Assembly (NCBI GenBank): GCA_039654915.1 | Contig: CM077597.1 | Span: 29,982,001 to 30,046,000, forward strand | DNA length: 64,000 nt | Source of the DNA: Aquilaria yunnanensis | Lineage: Eukaryota; Streptophyta; Magnoliopsida; Malvales; Thymelaeaceae | Direction of reading: 5' to 3' | Shown here: positions 1 through 11,348 of the stretch, piece by piece | How the letters are laid out: each line of letters opens with the position of its first letter | Position numbering within the stretch: the stretch's first letter is position 1 | Notes under the pieces: generated by a model | Databases searched by the model: none | What the model was told of the DNA's origin: nothing | The model's input: only the letters and a program-made list of their open reading frames with translations | Made by a program: the position numbers and the translations under genes

Positions 1-778
1 TTCTAAATTTTTGAATAGGATCAGGTTTGGGTTAGCCCAAATACTTATTTTCCACTCCACTAACTTGACCCTAACTAGACCCTATATGTCGAGTTTCGAA
101 TTAGGGTTAAAATCTTTCACCCTTATTTGTGAGAGTAGGTTCTAGAATAAATGCATGCTATAACGGGATATCCCAATAGTAAGAATACCATTTGTGTTTT
201 GTGGTGAAAGTTCTACTAGAGGGATAGTTTTCATTCTGAAATATTTTCTTGCTTGCAATAATAGATCACATGAGACTTAACTATTCACAAATAGTGCACG
301 AAAAAAAAAATAGACAAAGCTCTTCTGGCAGGTAATAAAAAGTTAATATATACATTTGGTGTTTCATGTAAGATAGCTTATGCGGAAATGATCAATAATG
401 TGTCAGTGGTTCCTTATGCATCTAGAAATGATAATAAAAGTAGTTGATTTATCAATGAATGGTGAGCAAGAGATAAAAGTATAACACATGCGGAGTATTT
501 CTATCCTATATGAATATCAGCAGGTTGTTATGTATTAGGATTCTTAGTTTTCATAAAGGAAAAAGGTGTCCAAACATACTTAGCACTGTGTAACTATTCA
601 CTGCTACATACAACAATACAAATATTAAGAAGCATTTTTATTCAAAGATGATATTCATCAATGGCATAAATGGAGAGAAAATAAGAAACATTTAAATTCT
701 TTCCCAACATAATAAGTGCTCTACGGGAAAAGAGTCTAGCTTTTTAATTAGTTAGTATTTTTGTTTCTTAGTTTTCTA
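1..778. other. No recognisable gene or element
   Basis: AT-rich sequence without a convincing reading frame, RNA gene or repeat terminus. It may be the 3' flank of the minus-strand pseudogene that follows. Confidence 0.4.
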
Positions 779-1300
779 TTGCAGCAGTGCCTCATTCTCT
801 TAAGCAAGTCTGATGCACTTATGTGCAATGTAATCATTTGTTTCACATAATGTTGTGTTCTCATTGTGAAGGTGAGTTACTTTAGCTTTCAGTTGAATTA
901 TTTCTTGCTGAACTATTTTCTCAATAGTTGTCCTTTGTTAGCATTGCTGGTGAATTAGGGTAGCTAGGTTTTCTCACTAAGCTTGCATCTTTTCATGTAG
1001 ACCTTTATAGAACTCTTTCTAATTATATGAAAGGTCTTTGATGGTTAATTTGAAGACATCAGTGATGAGCTGGATGACATTTACAACAACTTCCTCTTCC
1101 ACATCTTCATAGGTATTGGTTGAGTAACCTTGTGTTGTGAAAGGAAATATAGGTGTCATAGCATCTATAATATCAATGTGAACTAAAAATCCATAGGGTA
1201 AGTAAGAGGCATCAGTGGGTGCATATCTTGGTGTTGGACAACCAAGTTTGTCAAGTAAATGTGTTAAAACTAATTTCCTGGATGGAGAAACGGGATCCAT
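779..1300 (-). pseudogene. Decayed small gene, possibly dsRNA-binding-like with C-terminal coiled coil
   Basis: An open frame of 93 codons starts at an ATG at 1300 and begins MDPVSPSRKLVLTHLLDKLG. It stops at 1019, but the same frame continues to about 779 with only scattered stops. The continuation reads like a charged, Gln/Glu/Lys-rich coiled coil containing IVQQEIIQLKAKVTHLHNEN. The first part has a helix ending in a KLG-P-Y motif, a central beta-like stretch, and a final segment with an acidic run followed by hydrophobic residues. This layout loosely resembles plant double-stranded RNA-binding domains, but I cannot assign a family with certainty. The in-frame stops and lack of visible introns suggest a processed or decayed copy. 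The surroundings are all transposon-derived. Confidence 0.4.
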
Positions 1301-1491
1301 TGTTTCTATATAGAGAAATCAGATCCATTGTTTCAATATGTTAATCACATAAAGTACATGCAATACTAGTTAGATCATGCAGGAGGTTAGAAGGAAAAAA
1401 TTGTGAATATAAAGATGCAGATGACTATCTATAAGAGGTTTTTTTTTTATCATAGTATAAGTATAATATGGGAGTAAGATATGTTTACATA

Positions 1492-1879
1492 TGGTAGAAA
1501 AAAAGCCCAACAGGAGGCCCATAATGGACAAATCCGCATCTTGTGGCCTAAAAGGCCCAATAGACTAATAAGGGTAAATTTCACATCAGATAGAAAGTAT
1601 ATCCCAGAATCATGGGTGGACCTAAATAATTCCTATCTAAGAGCAATTCCCTAAGATCTCTCTCAGGTATATAAGCCAGCACAATTGCTGATCCCAAGGT
1701 ATTACATTCTGACTCTTTACCTTCTTGTTCTTCTCTGCTCACTGAAAGTCTAACTTGATCATCGGAGGGTTTCCCCCAGGAAAACATCCCAAGGCTTTGA
1801 CGTTGTCTTTGTGCATAGGACCATAATCTAAAGTTCACCAGACCTTTGGAGCAAGTCCACACAATCCTGTTAACTATCA
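1492..1879 (+). repeat. 5' LTR of the Tat element
   Basis: It starts TGGTAG and ends CA just before the primer-binding site, about 388 bp. The first 170 bp match the 3' LTR stub at 10759-10950 (shared blocks GAGGCCCATAATGG and AATTCCTATCTAA). It contains TAACTTGATCATCGGAGGG, a block often seen near the end of plant gypsy LTRs. Confidence 0.7.
1668..1675 (+). promoter_or_regulatory. TATA-like box in the 5' LTR
   Basis: TATATAAG lies in the middle of the LTR, about 210 bp before the LTR end, where a Pol II promoter of this type of element would be expected. It is absent from the 3' LTR stub, which seems to carry a deletion here. Confidence 0.4.
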
Positions 1880-1882
1880 ATT

Positions 1883-1900
1883 TGGTGTTATTTATGGGAA
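1883..1900 (+). other. Decayed primer-binding site
   Basis: TGGTGTTATTTATGGGAA lies 3 bp after the LTR end. It looks like a mutated form of the tRNA-Asp-type primer site (TGGCGCCGTTGCCGGGGA) common in Tat and Athila elements, with changes mostly at C and CpG/CpNpG sites, as expected after long cytosine methylation. Confidence 0.55.
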
Positions 1901-2419
1901 CATTGTGAACACTTGGAAGTCCAGCATAGAGAATCAAGATCAATCGAGAAATGAACAGGAGAGCCATCGTTGTACTGGGTCCATAGGCCACATAGGTGAC
2001 GTGATCCACCCGAAAGCTGACCTCGAGGAGCCTATGGCACCTCAGAGGGACCCCCGTAAAGGGAAAGACCCCACACCACTGGACAATGACCAATTTCTAA
2101 CCTTAAAAATTGTCTTATTTTAGCAACTGAAGACAACACTGCAGCAGGAGATTTGGAGAGCACTACTACGAGCTCCCAAAGAAGATGTTAAAAGCCATCT
2201 GGTGCTTGAAGAGCCACATTGAGCTCCTTCACAAGACCTACCCTTGAGGGCTTGGGGCCCTGAACCACCCATATCCTTAGATTGATTTGATGGCCTCAAG
2301 GGTAGTGACATTGGTGCAATTTTGCAATGGCTCGATCAGATGAAACGGAACATACATGCCTGTGAACCCTCGAAAGAAGGTCTCGATCTTGGCATCAATG
2401 TAGAATACATGTGGCTTTA

Positions 2420-3270
2420 GCCTTTCATAGATGAGATAATTAATGCTCCTACCCCAGATGGATTCCGCATGCCCAAGATTGACCTATGCGATGGCCACAC
2501 CATCCTAGTTAACCACCTACAATGATATGTTACCTCTATGAGGTTAGAACAAGCCTTGAATGCGATTATGTGTAAGACTTTCAATTTGATGCTAATAGGA
2601 GCGCAGCTTCCTGGTTTGGAACTAACTAAGGGCATCTTTTTTCATCATTTAAAGACATCTCTTAGCATTCATATGCGGTTTCTTGGGATGTAGACCGACT
2701 TCTAAGATGGTGGCCCACCTTTTAAAGATTTGACAAGGTTGCAATGATTCTGTAAGAGATTTTGTTTGAAGATTCAATGCCTAGGCCATGTAGGTACAAG
2801 GCCTATCCTTGGAGTTGCATCTTGTTGCCATCACTTAGGGATTACCAAAAGACTTGAGGCTAGCCTAAGACCTTCACGATAACCTTGTAAGAGACATAAA
2901 TGAGTTCCTTGACAGGGCTACCTAGTACATGCACACTGAAGAACTCAATCAACCCATGGTACTAAGGGAGTAATCCAAGACTTTAGAAAGCGTATTTGAA
3001 AATAAAGGCAGGGGCGAAGGCTACTCTAGGCATAACCAATTCTTCCACCTCTGAAAGAAAGAAGGTTAAACATCTTACATACCCTGGAAAGGAAAAATCA
3101 AGTTCCCAGTTGGCCCCTGCCAATACAGCCCTTAAACAAGAGAGATACAAAGAAATACTGCAAGTGCCATAGGGACAAAGGGCATGACATTGAAAAGTGT
3201 TGGCAATTAAAAAAAATCCTTAAAGAAATGATCCAAATAGGAAAGTTAAAGGAATATCTGTTCAGATAAT
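2420..3270 (+). pseudogene. gag pseudogene (Tat lineage)
   Basis: Fragments in several frames match the plant gypsy Gag core: an entry segment with FRMPKIDL and a DGH-x-NHLQ motif near 2455-2520, then RLEQALNAIMCKTF and a hydrophobic helix to about 2660. At 3159-3200 there is a nucleocapsid zinc motif of the CX2HX4HX4C kind (YCKCHRDKGHDIEKCW), followed by the helix QLKKILKEMIQIGKLKEYL. That zinc motif and tail are typical of Tat Gag. Multiple frameshifts and stops make it non-functional. Confidence 0.75.
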
Positions 3271-3517
3271 CTTCCCATTGTTAAAAGCAGGACAAGATTC
3301 CCTACAAAAAGATATGACGATGAAGACCGTGATTGGGGACGATGGCCAGAAAGACAATGATCCTTCTTGAGGGACTATAAGAACCCTGGACCACCGGCAA
3401 GAGTCATCCACATGATTACTAAGAGAAAATCCTCTACCCCTCAAAAAAGGCAAGGGTGGGAACTTGTTCAACTAGGGTTACTGATGGTAGTAAAGTCCTG
3501 ATGAGACCCAATGGGCC

Positions 3518-3843
3518 TTGGGTTATCGTTCCTCATATGGATCCACTAGTATCAGGGCTTGGATCAATAATTTTGATGTGGAAAATGTCAACTTGGACAT
3601 CGGAGCCAACATTAATGTTATGTTCTCCAACTTGCTAAAAAAAATCAAAATTAAAAGGTCTACCTTATCCCTTGCATCGGGACTTACCTTCAAGGTAGGT
3701 AGAGAGGATGTCCCCATGCTTGGAACCATCAATTTGCCCCTTATGTTGGTGGGAACAAACATGGGAGGAAGGGTCATTTGCGACTTACTCACTACAAAAT
3801 TTCTAATCTTAGATGTCCCCTCACTCTACAACACTATACTCTA
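3518..3843 (+). pseudogene. Retropepsin-like protease pseudogene
   Basis: A 108-codon open stretch contains DIGANINVMF at the place of the catalytic D-S/T-G, so the motif is damaged. It then has a beta-rich segment with LGTINLPLMLVGT and ends FLILDVPSLYNTIL. In plant gypsy proteases the matching segment is a strand rich in I/L/V followed by the YN-ILGRP block. Here a stop falls right before the expected GRP. Confidence 0.7.
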
Positions 3844-4289
3844 GAGACCAGCCCAAGTACAATTTCACATTCGATCTGATGTTAAGTGCCTAATTATGCT
3901 TTTTGTGACCCCTATTAGGGACTCCACCTTCTTTATTGACCCAGTCTTGGTTCAATAAAGCTACGTGATCACCTTGCAAAGGCTAAAAGATGAAAAACAC
4001 ACATAAGTGAAGACAATGAAAAGAAAATAACAATCCCAGGAGAACGAAGTCAGCAAGACATTACATAAAGATACCAAGTTGGTAAATTAAAAATCAGCAA
4101 AGATCTTCCACCTGAGGTAAGGTAGTCCTTCATTTAGTTTCTAAAATAAATATATATGTGTTTGCATAGTCTCCCATCGAGATGCCTAAAAGTGACCCAT
4201 AAATTATCATTCACAAATTACAAGTACATCCCTCTGCTCGAACAGTATAGTAGCAAAAGTGAAATATCACACTTAAGAGAAGAGATTTT

Positions 4290-5970
4290 GCCAAAGAAGA
4301 AGTTGAAAGGCTATTGAAGGCAAGCATCATCTGAGATGCGTGATACCCTGAATAGCCTGCTAATGTTGTCTTGGTAAAACAAGAAAATAGTGCATGGCGT
4401 ATGTGCATCGATTACACAAACCTCAACGATGCCTACCCTGAGGACCTATACCCACAACCCTCCATAAATCATTTGGTCAACGCCACATCAGAATTCAAAA
4501 TACTGTCCTTTATGGGCAGTTTCAGTGGCTACCACCAAATCTGTGTATACCCTGAGAATGAAGAAAAGATAGCCATTACAACTAGAGAGGCGGTGTATTG
4601 TTACCAACGAATACCATTGGGACTGAAAAATATCGAAGCAACCTATTAGAGGCTCACGAACCGGATCTTCACCGAACAATTGGCGAGGAATATAGAGGTC
4701 TATGTGGATAACATGATCATCAAGAATAGAGTAGTAGCACATTACTTTGATGACCTTTGCAAAACCTTTCCAGAGAATGCGCTAATTCAACATGAAGCTA
4801 AATCCCAAAATAGGTGCCTTTGGGGTAGGGGTTGGAAAATTCCTTCGATATATGATCTTTGAAAGAGGAATTGATGCAAAGCCAAATAAAATTGATACTA
4901 TTCTTAAGATGCCTAATCCTTTGAATAAAAAGGACGTCCAAAAACTAGCAAGAAGGTTAACAGCCCTTGGACAATCTGTGTCACGCTTTGAGGATTGTTG
5001 CAAGCCTTTCTTTCAAGTACTTAAAAAGGAAGCAATATTCAAATGGACTAATGAATGTTGTGAAGCTTTCATGCAAATAAAGGATTACTTATGAGACCTT
5101 CCCATGTAATGCAGTGGAAGCTTGATGAACCACTTATGCTCTACTTCACTGTAATTGAAGGCTTCGACAATGCTTTGCTTATAAGAGAACATGGGATAAG
5201 ATATTGACCAATATATTGTGTTAGTTGGACCCTGTTGGGGGCAGAGTCTAGGTACCTTGCACTCTAGAAAATAGTCATAGCCCTCATCTTGGTGTTTCAA
5301 AAACTACACCCATATTTTTAAATGCATCGCATTGTTGTTTGTACAGAGTTGTCCTAACGAGATATCCTCCAAAATCTAGATAAATTCGGAAGACTTGCTA
5401 AATGGTGCATTGAGTTAGGGGAGTATGATATCAGTTATGAGCGTTGAAGGGGCGTAAAAGTACAGACCCTAGTAGACTTTGTCATGAAATGGCACCGCCT
5501 GAAATGAATAAAGGGAAATGGTCAAATGAAGGCTTGCTCTGGGAAATGTACATCAATAAAGCCTCAAGACTAGAAAATTGAGGAACAAGCATCATACTAA
5601 AAAGACCAATGGGCATGGAAGCAACTCTCAGAATAAAGTTCCAGTTTACTATTACAAATAATACCGTTGAAGACGAGGCCCTCATAGCTGGGCTACAAAT
5701 GGCTGGTTGAGTGAGGGTACAATACCTACAGTTATACAGTGACTCACATTTAATAGTAAACCAAATTACGGGAATGGCTAGGGCAAAAGAGTCTACTCTT
5801 TGTAAATACCTAAATACGGCAAAGGATTTGATGAAGATGTTTAACCTCGCATTGGTTTGGAAGATTCCAAGGGTCCAGAACACAAGGGCAAATGCCCTCT
5901 TAAAAGGCCTAAAAGAGGCCCTGACAAAACAACTTACCGATTCACCAAATAAGATATGTTGCCCTTGAGG
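4290..5970 (+). pseudogene. Reverse transcriptase and RNase H pseudogene
   Basis: The RT fingers and palm can be read from about 4360: WRMCIDYTNLNDAYP, then SFMGSFSGYHQI, then YCYQRIPLGLKNIEATY, interrupted by a stop at 4649. The catalytic box at about 4700 reads YVDNM rather than YVDDM, so an essential Asp is lost. The thumb and connection follow at 4792-5094 (KFLRYMIFERGI). RNase H is visible at about 5480-5968: an ASRLEN segment, then YSDSHLIVNQI and KIPRVQNTRANALLKGL, the usual C-terminal block with A-N-A-L. Stops and shifts separate the pieces. Confidence 0.8.
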
Positions 5971-6139
5971 ATGATTAGAAGATATCAATCAGACTCTACC
6001 TTGAAATTGAGGCCCTAAATGGGATGCCCAAGAAAAAAGGGAAGAATCAGAATTTGAACTAGAAGATTCATCATCATTGGGAGTGAATTGTATAGACGAA
6101 GGTTCACTTTTCCCTTACAACGATGCCTAACCCTCCTTG

Positions 6140-7200
6140 AAGGGCAATGCATTCTCTGAGAAATTCACCAAAGAGATTGTGGAGTGCATATTGGTAGTAA
6201 CTTCTTGGCCCACAAGAACCTACAACAAGGGTACTTCTGGCCTATAATCTGAGGAAATGCCAGACAATTCGTTCAGTGATGTCATGCCTGTCAGCTTAAC
6301 TCGCAAATATAGAAGCTGCCCTTTTCCAATACATTTCTCATTAATGATCCAGGGCCATTTGCTGTGTTGGGTTTGGACTTAATCAAGACATTTCCCATAG
6401 CTCCAAAATAGTTAAATATTGTATTATGGCAGTTGATTATTTCATTAAGTGGGTGGAAGTGAAGCCCCTAGCCTCTATCATGGCCTCTCAAATCAGTAAA
6501 TTTTTATGGAAAAACATTTCTGTTGACTTGGTTACCTCTGAGCCATTGTCACTGATAACGGAGATCAATTTGAAAACCACTAAGTTTGCCAATTTACAAA
6601 CGCAAAAGGCATCCACCTCTACATTGTGCCTCTTATCAAATTGTCAATTAAATGGAAAAGTAAAAATGACTAATGGAACTATCAAAGAGGGCCTAAAGAA
6701 AAGGCTAGGAAAGGCCAAAGGTAGATGGGTAGAAGAACCACCAAGTGTGTGATAGGATTACAAGACAATGCCTTGTAGACCCACTGGAGAATGCCCTTTT
6801 GCAATAACTTATGGAACTGATGCCTTCATCCCAGTATAAATTTTCTGTCCAACTTTGTAAACTCAAGCTTATCATCCAATTGAAAATGATAAGGCATTTG
6901 AAGGAAACATGAATCTCTTGGAAGAACTAAGAGAGGATGCGAAGGTTCGTATGAGAGCCTTCAAACAGTGAGTCGCCCTAACTCATGATGGAAAGGTGAG
7001 AAAGAACGACATATAGGTGGGAGGTATGGCCCTCATCAAGGCAGAATTGGCCAAATGAAACCCCAGGCATGGAACCTTGAGACCCAATAGGGACGGGCCT
7101 TACTTGGTCATGATGAGAGTCAGAGATGGAGTCTACAAGTTTTCCAGCCCTAAAGGGAGGAAGCTGCCTAGAAATTAACATTCAGATGATTTGTTACCAT
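6140..7200 (+). pseudogene. Integrase pseudogene
   Basis: From about 6365 the core domain reads GPFAVLGLDLIKTFPIAPK in shifted pieces. It continues VDYFIKWVEVKPLASIMASQ, the standard plant gypsy integrase core start. The C-terminal part at 6900-7190 contains LLEELREDAKVRMRAFKQ, then GTLRPNRDGPYLVMMRVRDG and KLPRN before the end, matching the GPY-type tail of chromodomain-less gypsy integrases. Stops and frameshifts are frequent. Confidence 0.75.
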
Positions 7201-7840
7201 ACTTTACATAACTATGTTGATTCACTTTACCGAATTCATTATGACATACCGTATTGCACTTTCTTGAAAAATAAAGAATAAATAACTCCTCCCGAATAAC
7301 ATATGGCTTTTACAAGAAAAGTAAAAGCTTTTTCCTCCAAACGATCTGCAAAAGCCTTCTCAAATACCTAAGGTTCAAGTTATCAATGATGGGTTGACAA
7401 TCAAAGTGTTACGATTAAGTGATCCTCATCAATGTCTATCACTGACACATCCTTGTCAAAGGTAGGAATCTTGGCTTTCTTCTCCTTAGGCCACGTTTAC
7501 TAGTTCAGACTTAGTTCCTTGTAAGTTGATGAAAACGAAAGGTTTAGGTCGGGATGGGTTTGTTTTGCCTAGAAATGACAAGAAAGGAAGCCCATCTTGA
7601 ACTCAAGGAAATCATCCTTGCCAAACCCCTTTTCTGCCTTCTAAAGGTCCGAGTTGAGCTCCTTCATATGCATGTTGGCCTTAGCTTGGATACTCTAGTA
7701 TACTATGTGGCCCTCACACCCCACAAAACCAACCTGCTCGATCCACTCCATGAAAGGCATCATAGATGTTGTCGAACTAGAGCCGATTTTACCTTGAATT
7801 TTCCTCGAACCCAGCGGCGCAAACTTGCTCATGGAAAGGG

Positions 7841-9790
7841 TTAGCTCAACATCACCAATCTTGTCCACAACGACTTTAGCAGCGATGTTAGCCGATTGGC
7901 CTCATTGGCAATGTTGGTCTTCTTCTTTATGGATGATTTGAGAGCCGTCGACGCCTTTCGAAACTCCTCTCCAAGTCCTTGGGCATGGGCCTCTGCCTTT
8001 TCTTTGGCCTCCTTTATGGCTTGGAGGTCCTTCTCCAAGGCCTCCTGATAAGTGTGCTCACTCTCCAGCTTCATGACCTTCTCCTAGGCTATGCACTGTT
8101 CCCCAATACCATAGGTAACAATGGCCTCCTGTGAAACCAAATCGGTTAGAACCAAGCAAAGGATAAAACATTTTTAACTATCCAAGGATTGACCTGGAGT
8201 AGGCTACACCATATGTTCATCAACTAGTTGTTTTCCCCCCACGGCGGATAAGTAAGATGATGCCAATCCTGAGGGGTTCTTAACCCCTCAACAATACGAT
8301 GAGTTGTCTGTTTGATCCTTAAGAATCAAATCACCAATACCCACCTCCCATAAGGGCAAAGACCTAATTCGGCATAATTTCCTTCAGTGCCAAGTTGTGC
8401 TTCTGAGCGTGGCTACACTCTAGGATCAGGTTGTGGGACTGAAGGCACTCATCAACAACCATCTCAAGAGGACCCTTGCTAGTGGGTGGCACCTTTTTAA
8501 GAACAACCCCCATTAGGGTCTTGGCAGAAGGAGGATGACGAAAAGAGCTCACCACCTTTTACTTCCGCTGTGCCTCCCCGGTTGACTTCTACTTCTAAAA
8601 TGCCACCAATGACTTGGGGTCCATGACAAAAGTAGGGCTAGTGGTCTTCAAATGCTTAGTGGGAAGGGCTAGATGAAAGACTCACAATTAGCACAAAATG
8701 ACATTAGGTCAATAAAACAAATGCTATGAAAGGAAAAGTTTGTATACAAAAGTGCTACCGTCATTCCCGCTTTGCCTGGCATTAACCTCCTTAAAGGCCA
8801 AGGAGAGCGATCTCTTGTACACCAACTGAGTCTCTAGAGGAAACTTGGATAGCTCCATAACTAGGGGTGTTGGTTGGGATGAAGGAGCCTCAAGAGTCTT
8901 TTTGGCTACCCTTGAAGCATGAGCTACATTAGCTAGAAGAATAAGGATTCTTCGAGCATCAGCAACACTCTTGTGCCTTTTCATGTACTCCTTAGCCCAA
9001 CTGTTCATTTCTGCAGAAAAGAAACAAGAGGTTAGGACTAGCCAAGCTCATAGGAATTAAGAGAGAATGAGCGTCTACATGGAATACATCTCTTGGTGTC
9101 TAGGGGGCTTGCTGAGCACACAAAGCAATCCCAAAAGCTTTCACCAACTCCCCCACTTGGCTCTTTTCCTAGTTGGATGGATTCCTTACATTTGAATAAC
9201 TCAGGTGGGCTCTGTTGATCCTTGCCCACCTGAGTGTCGTCTCATCAATTTTCATATAGTGAATGGAGAACAACTCCAAAAAATTGTTGTTCCCTATCAC
9301 TAACTCCAGCTAGGTAACCAACTTAAAGTAGGCTCGATGGTGTTTGAAGCCCTTCTATATTGGCAAGCACTGAACTAGGGCCTATTAGGTCTTAGAAAAT
9401 TCATAATGGAAGCCTCATGTTGGGTCCTTTAAAGTGAAGAAAAAACGGCCCTTCCAGCTTGCCCATTAATCTTTGCATGAAACAAAAGCAAACAACTTGT
9501 TTCCTCTCCAGTTAACAAGGGCAATGTGGAAGAAAAATGAGTTGTTCTTCAAATCCAGCATGTAAAACTGGAGGAAAACCTCTAGGAAGGGGACCACCAT
9601 CGCCATCTTACAGCAAAGGATGAACCTGTTGATGTGCACAAAGAATTCGGAGTTTGCTACGATGGCGGCACCTAGTAGTGTTCACAAAACTGCTTTACTA
9701 GCAAGTCAATAAGAAAGCGAAGCCCTGCTTGTAGTTGATCAGTGAAAATGGTGAGGGCGTCAGCCCTTTTATCAGCATCTATGATGGCCC
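7841..9790 (-). pseudogene. Antisense ORF of the Tat element (putative gypsy-type transposon domain)
   Basis: On the strand opposite to pol, pieces of one protein can be read from about 9790 down to 7841. The N-terminal part contains EVFLQFYMLDLKNNSFFFHI and, further on, GRFFFTLKDP, both typical of the plant 'putative gypsy type transposon' domain (Pfam Transposase_28). Near 9240 there is RWARINRAHLSYSN. The C-terminal part (8074-7841) is a strong coiled coil, EKDLQAIKEAKEKAEAHAQG. Tat elements such as Grande carry such an antisense gene between pol and the 3' LTR; its role is unknown. Stops break every part here. Confidence 0.7.
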
Positions 9791-10739
9791 CATTTGCCAA
9801 TGCTTGATCATGGGATAAGGTAGCCACAATGCCATTAGGCCAAAAATACCATCATAAATTTATCGCCAGGGTTCCTTTGGTGAGTTCCATTACAACACCT
9901 TTTAACAATCCCATATTGGGGGAAAATGGTGCTTTCAATGAATCGGCCTTTCCGGTAGTAGCTCTAGATGATGATCTTGCGGATGCTATCTAGAAAAATC
10001 ATTGCACAACATGCCAAGGCAATCATTAACATATGACAGACGGTAGAGAAATGACAAAATAACGGCCAAAGAAAAGCCAAAAACAATAGAAAGAAAAAAA
10101 TTTCTAAAACGCCAAAAATCACTGTCATGGATTTCATATGGATAAAAAGATATATGTCCAATTACCTAATTATAAGAGGTTTGACAGGAAGTGGCAATGA
10201 AAAGTAAAATCATCTGAGAGTAGAGAAAGACTTGGCAATGAGCAGAAAAAAAGCATAAAGTGCAAGGATGTAGCAGAACAAGAGGTAGTTAAACAGTGAA
10301 AGAACAAATGTGAAAAGGCATTAACATAAATATATAGGAGACCCACAGTACTCGAGTTGCCTCATTGAAACCACTATTGTAACCATGGCTGATCTCTCGA
10401 CCATTAAGGAAAGGACACGTGGCCATAAACAACAGTTAAAGACTGTCACACACGGTCACTTCTCTTAGATACTTTTATTAGATGTTGCTTCACCTCATTC
10501 CCAACCATTAAACCTACCACCTACAGCAACATCACAGGGTGAAAGAAAAATGACGACGTTTTTTAAGCTTCCTTAGGAAGCAATCTAGACAAGCATCGTG
10601 CCCCTTTCAGTAAACAACGCCGAATAAGGCATGCCAACTCAATAATAGAGGGATCATACCCTTCTTAGACAAACATGAATCATCCACTATCAAAGATGAA
10701 AATGTTCAAGAAATTGTAGGACCCCGGCCCACATTTTCT
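9791..10739. other. Non-coding region between antisense ORF and 3' LTR
   Basis: No coding signal was seen. It would hold the promoter of the antisense ORF and the 3' untranslated region of the sense transcript. Confidence 0.4.
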
Positions 10740-10950
10740 TAAAGGGAAGGGGATTTATTGGTAGGAAATAGGTCCAACACGAGGCCCATAATGGCAAATC
10801 CACATCTAGTGGCCTAAAAGACGCAATAAACCAATGAGGTTATAAACCAATGAGGTTAAGTTTCACTTCAGATAGAAAGGATATCTCGGAATCATGAGAG
10901 TAGCTAAGTAATTCCTATCTAAAAGCAATTCTCTCGGATCTCTCTTAGCT
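10740..10950 (+). repeat. Polypurine tract and truncated 3' LTR of the Tat element
   Basis: AAAGGGAAGGGGAT (10741-10754) is a good polypurine tract. The LTR copy starts TGGTAGG at 10759, aligns with the 5' LTR through the TCTCTCTTAG block, and then stops. About half of the LTR is missing. A short internal tandem duplication (ACCAATGAGGTT) is present. Confidence 0.7.
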
Positions 10951-11348
10951 ATTGCTGAGTTTGAAAAAGAAATTAATAATAAAGAGAGCATTATTAGATA
11001 ACATTTATAACTACATTAGCATGATATAATGGATATAAAGGCTACAGGTCAGTTTAAAATTATAATATGTCTATAGTATGAACATATAAGATAGTTCTAT
11101 AGTGATAATAAAGACTTAAATAGTTAGAAATAATATTTATAACCATGTTGGAATATGAACTAGATATTTTTTTGAATAGCTACAATATGATTTATAATAG
11201 ATCGTTGGTAAAATACAGAAGACTGAAAATCTAGCAAGTTGCTAGTATTTAGACTTAAGCAATGACTGAGACAATTTCAAACTCATTAGGTACAGGGAAA
11301 CAAAAAAGATAAGCCCACAAGACCTCCCTATTTACATTACCCAATTCC

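Larger units (their letters stand above)
1492..10950 (+). mobile_element. Decayed Tat-lineage Ty3/gypsy LTR retrotransposon with antisense ORF
   Basis: The order is 5' LTR, decayed primer-binding site, gag, protease, reverse transcriptase, RNase H, integrase, an antisense ORF, a polypurine tract and a truncated 3' LTR. Integrase lies after RNase H, which fits Ty3/gypsy. There is no chromodomain, and the long 3' region with an oppositely transcribed ORF points to Tat/Grande-Retand-like elements. Every frame carries multiple stops and shifts, so the copy is old and inactive. The two LTRs share blocks such as GAGGCCCATAATGG but differ by many substitutions and indels. The 3' LTR is cut short, so no target duplication can be checked. 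Confidence 0.85.
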
